From Candidatus Zipacnadia bacterium (GTDB taxonomy: Bacteria > Armatimonadota > Zipacnadia > Zipacnadales > Zipacnadaceae): 5,348 nt of DNA. This document shows positions 5,236 through 5,348 of the stretch, piece by piece (position 1 is the first letter of the stretch; each line of letters begins with the position of its first letter). A program made the translations under genes and the position numbers. The DNA lies in the NCBI GenBank assembly GCA_029821455.1, contig JALGTI010000217.1, positions 1 to 5,348 of the forward strand, given 5' to 3'. The notes under the pieces were generated by a model. That model saw only the letters and a program-made list of their open reading frames with translations. It did no database searches and had not been told where the DNA came from.

Positions 5236-5348
5236 TCAGAACTTGCTCTTCCACTTAGCGTACTCGTCCAGCATTGCCATGAAGTTGTCGTACTTAGTGC
5301 CCTTGGCGATGGAATGGCTGGGTCCCAGGATGAAGCCGCTGCCTGGTG
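5236..5348 (-). CDS. Uroporphyrinogen decarboxylase (URO-D) family protein, C-terminal end (cut by window edge)
   Basis: Only the last 36 residues are visible. They begin PGSGFILGPSHSIAKGTKYD and end DEYAKWKSKF before TGA at 5238-5236. The GFILGPSHSI segment is typical of the last strand and loop of URO-D-fold proteins. In bacteria of this type these are usually corrinoid-dependent methyltransferase components or relatives rather than true HemE; which one applies here cannot be told from the fragment. It is read in the same direction as the operon but separated from it by about 510 bases and a strong promoter, so it is most likely a separate transcription unit. Confidence 0.8.
   Translation of the reverse strand, partial: PGSGFILGPSHSIAKGTKYDNFMAMLDEYAKWKSKF

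Overview
The window carries a compact, fully minus-strand operon read from about 4789 down through position 1. An unrelated gene end, also on the minus strand, lies upstream at 5236-5348. Moderately high GC, canonical GGAGG ribosome binding sites, a perfect TATAAT -10 box and 4-bp gene overlaps indicate a bacterium. The protein families (a methyltransferase-type uroporphyrinogen decarboxylase homolog, PqqD-fused radical SAM/SPASM proteins, and a membrane protein with a Cys-Ala tail) fit an uncultured Chloroflexota- or Armatimonadota-like lineage. That placement is an impression from recall, not a measurement.

Layout in transcription order. (1) 5348-5236: the last 36 residues of a uroporphyrinogen decarboxylase-family protein. 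(2) About 5235-4723: a roughly 510-bp non-coding region with a strong promoter (TTGAAT, 18 bp, TATAAT with extended TG), three copies of a TGTYGGCGCCAT motif (one inside the promoter spacer), and a perfect 8-bp stem-loop in the leader. (3) 4722-3271: a radical SAM/SPASM enzyme with an N-terminal PqqD-like domain. (4) 3274-1952: a diverged relative of the same architecture that lacks the radical SAM cysteines and the GGE motif but keeps the second half of the SPASM cysteine pattern. (5) 1955-229: a signal-peptide-bearing membrane protein whose natural end appears to be a Gly-rich, six-cysteine tail (CACAGCACACACAGGGR). As sequenced, the main frame misses that tail because of a one-base frame change near 350-366. 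(6) 232-1: the N-terminus of a class I SAM-dependent methyltransferase, cut by the window edge.

Every junction in the operon is a 4-bp stop/start overlap (GTGA, ATGA, ATGA), provided the membrane protein is read into the frame of its Cys-rich tail. This is independent support for that tail being the real C-terminus.

Working model (inference): the enzyme and its catalytically dead partner form a maturation complex that modifies the cytoplasmic Cys-rich tail of the membrane protein, with the methyltransferase as a possible further modifier. This would resemble a RiPP-type system in which the substrate is a membrane-anchored protein rather than a small precursor peptide. No function has been shown from the sequence alone.
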